A stretch of 6,903 nucleotides of DNA from Balneolaceae bacterium (lineage in GTDB: Bacteria > Bacteroidota > Rhodothermia > Balneolales > Balneolaceae): positions 1 through 6,903 of the forward strand of contig SLGL01000102.1 of NCBI GenBank assembly GCA_007123785.1. The letters are read 5' to 3'. How positions within the stretch are numbered: the stretch's first letter is position 1; every line of letters begins with the position of its first letter. Of this stretch, positions 6,121 through 6,903 are shown piece after piece. The notes beneath the pieces were generated by a model. The model was given only the letters and a program-made list of their open reading frames with translations, was not told the DNA's origin and did no database searches. Both the position numbers and the translations under genes were made by a program.

Positions 6121-6141
6121 TCGAAAATGTTTCGAATAATA
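6121..6141 (-). promoter_or_regulatory. Candidate operator and -10 box upstream of the envelope lipoprotein operon
   Basis: A perfect 6-bp inverted repeat with 3-bp centre, TCGAAA (6121-6126) and TTTCGA (6130-6135), lies 52 bp before the start codon at 6068. Directly upstream on the minus strand is TATTAT (6141-6136), close to a -10 box, which would put the transcription start inside the palindrome. A TTTG at 6161-6158 might be the distal promoter element. Position and symmetry suit a repressor site. No matching regulator is encoded nearby. Confidence 0.3.
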
Positions 6142-6469
6142 AAATCAGGTAACCTTGCAAACATAATCTTATCTTTATACTTATCTCTTAAAAAAATGTA
6201 TTTCAGTATCGGAAAACCTATTTCATAAACAACGTTTGATTCTGAATTTTATCGCAATAAAAGATGAAAAATCAGACTGGTATTGATGATTGTTTGAGAA
6301 AATTTCTTGTCTCTTTAAAAAGTCGGCATAACTTTATAGAATTACTCTTGAAATGATTTCATGCCAAAGAATAAATTAAATACCAAAAGACATTTTTTCC
6401 TAAAATTATTCTTTAAATAAATTCCAAATTTACTCATATATGCTTTATCTGAGTAACAATAGAATTTCA

Positions 6470-6499
6470 TTGTACATAAAATGATAAATTATCTATATA
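6470..6499 (+). promoter_or_regulatory. tadA: Candidate tadA promoter
   Basis: TTGTAC (6470-6475) and TATATA (6494-6499) are 18 bp apart and end 21 bp before the tadA ATG. The match to the sigma-70 consensus is only partial (3/6 and 4/6), and such AT-rich DNA gives chance hits, so this is tentative. Confidence 0.22.
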
Positions 6500-6520
6500 A
6501 CATAACATAATTATAACCGA

Positions 6521-6903
6521 ATGTTTAATGGAAATGATCCCGGTAATGTAAATTTACATCAAAATTTTATGTTTCAGGCGCTTAAACTGGCAGAGCTTGC
6601 ATATGAAAAAGGCGAGGTTCCTGTTGGGGCGGTAGTCGTTTATCAGGAACGGATTATTGGAAAAGGATATAATCAGGTAGAAATGCTCAAAGATCCAACT
6701 GCACATGCTGAAATGCTTGCAATTTCAGCTGCCTGTGCCACACTTCAAAATAAATACCTGAACGATTGCACTCTTTATGTAACTCTTGAACCTTGCCCTA
6801 TGTGTTCAGGGGCTGTTGTCTGGTCAAAAATTTCACGTGTAGTTTTTGGTGCCATGGATGATAAATCCGGAGGGTGCGGAACCATTTTTAATATTTCAGC
6901 CAA
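6521..6903 (+). CDS. tadA: tRNA(Arg) adenosine-34 deaminase TadA, 3' end cut by the window
   Basis: The first 127 residues are present, open to the right edge. TadA converts A34 to inosine in the anticodon of tRNA-Arg(ACG), and is usually essential. All cytidine/deoxycytidylate-deaminase fold landmarks are visible: FMFQALKLAELAYEKGEVPVGAVVV (16-40), the zinc motif TAHAEM with His62 and catalytic Glu64, and the second zinc motif EPCPMCSGA with Cys92 and Cys95. FGAMDDKSGGCGT (109-121) follows as in true TadA. These match E. coli TadA H57, E59, C87 and C90 with a constant offset of five. Guanine deaminase (GuaD) and dCMP deaminase are less likely, given the GEVPVGAV and DDKSGGCG signatures. ATG 6521 is preferred to ATG 6569 because the helix starting near residue 12 belongs to the fold. 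There is no Shine-Dalgarno motif. The missing part should be about 25-35 residues, by the family's usual length. Confidence 0.94.
   Translation, partial: MFNGNDPGNVNLHQNFMFQALKLAELAYEKGEVPVGAVVVYQERIIGKGYNQVEMLKDPTAHAEMLAISAACATLQNKYLNDCTLYVTLEPCPMCSGAVVWSKISRVVFGAMDDKSGGCGTIFNISA

Larger units (their letters stand above)
6069..6520. other. Long AT-rich divergent spacer between the lipoprotein gene and tadA, no gene seen
   Basis: These 452 bp hold no convincing coding sequence beyond the rejected 5' extension of the lipoprotein frame (6069-6164). I see several short palindromes: TCGAAA-ATG-TTTCGA (6121-6135), TTTTAT-CGCA-ATAAAA (about 6247-6262), AGAAA-A-TTTCT (about 6297-6307) and TGAAAT-G-ATTTCA (6349-6361). 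GGCAT (6324-6328) and ATGCC (6360-6364) also form a distant inverted repeat. Some may be operators, and others are expected by chance in AT-rich DNA. No tRNA-like cloverleaf or clear terminator was found. Confidence 0.55.

Noticed and set aside
6069..6164. N-terminal extension of the lipoprotein (ATG 6164)
   Set aside because: It would place 32 residues before a textbook lipoprotein signal peptide; the ATG at 6068 directly precedes KKPAIITL and the lipobox.
1..6903. Transposons, prophage, CRISPR, toxin-antitoxin or defence genes
   Set aside because: No transposase, integrase, repeated spacer array or known defence domain was found on either strand; gene content looks like ordinary chromosome.

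Overview
The window looks like chromosomal DNA of a Bacteroidota-type bacterium, possibly Balneolota/Rhodothermia or a relative. This is inferred from AT-rich intergenic DNA, a near absence of Shine-Dalgarno motifs, secreted proteins with short '-AQQ' or lipobox N-termini, tandem MacB-type permeases ending in ESLRYE, and a bacillithiol-pathway deacetylase (BshB1). No marker here fixes the phylum. I see no tRNA, rRNA, CRISPR array, transposase or phage gene.

Layout, left to right. (1) Positions 1-143 are noncoding or an unresolved gene tail, with a hairpin at 84-108. (2) A minus-strand block runs right to left: two paralogous MacB/FtsX-type ABC permeases (3187-1955, then 1942-716, 12 bp apart), then a small lipoprotein with a BsuPI-like domain (587-144). 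No ATPase or periplasmic adaptor gene is present beside them. (3) A 141-bp divergent control region (3188-3328) holds an inverted repeat and back-to-back promoter-like boxes. (4) bshB1 (3329-4066, plus strand) encodes the bacillithiol deacetylase. (5) A 306-bp convergent spacer (4067-4372) holds a REP-like double hairpin and two terminators facing opposite ways. (6) A minus-strand pair of unrecognised envelope genes follows: a 146-aa lipoprotein (6068-5628) and a 411-aa coiled-coil protein with a signal peptide and a C-terminal membrane anchor (5608-4373). (7) A 452-bp AT-rich divergent spacer (6069-6520) contains several short palindromes. (8) The 5' part of tadA, the tRNA-Arg adenosine deaminase, runs off the right edge (6521-6903).

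The genes form three functional units. The permease pair probably builds a heterodimeric membrane machine that needs an ATPase encoded elsewhere. BshB1 and TadA are single-gene housekeeping functions (thiol redox buffer, anticodon wobble editing). The two-gene envelope cassette is the least explained part: it has its own palindrome-marked upstream region and a strong strand-specific terminator, so it is a self-contained transcription unit of unknown function.
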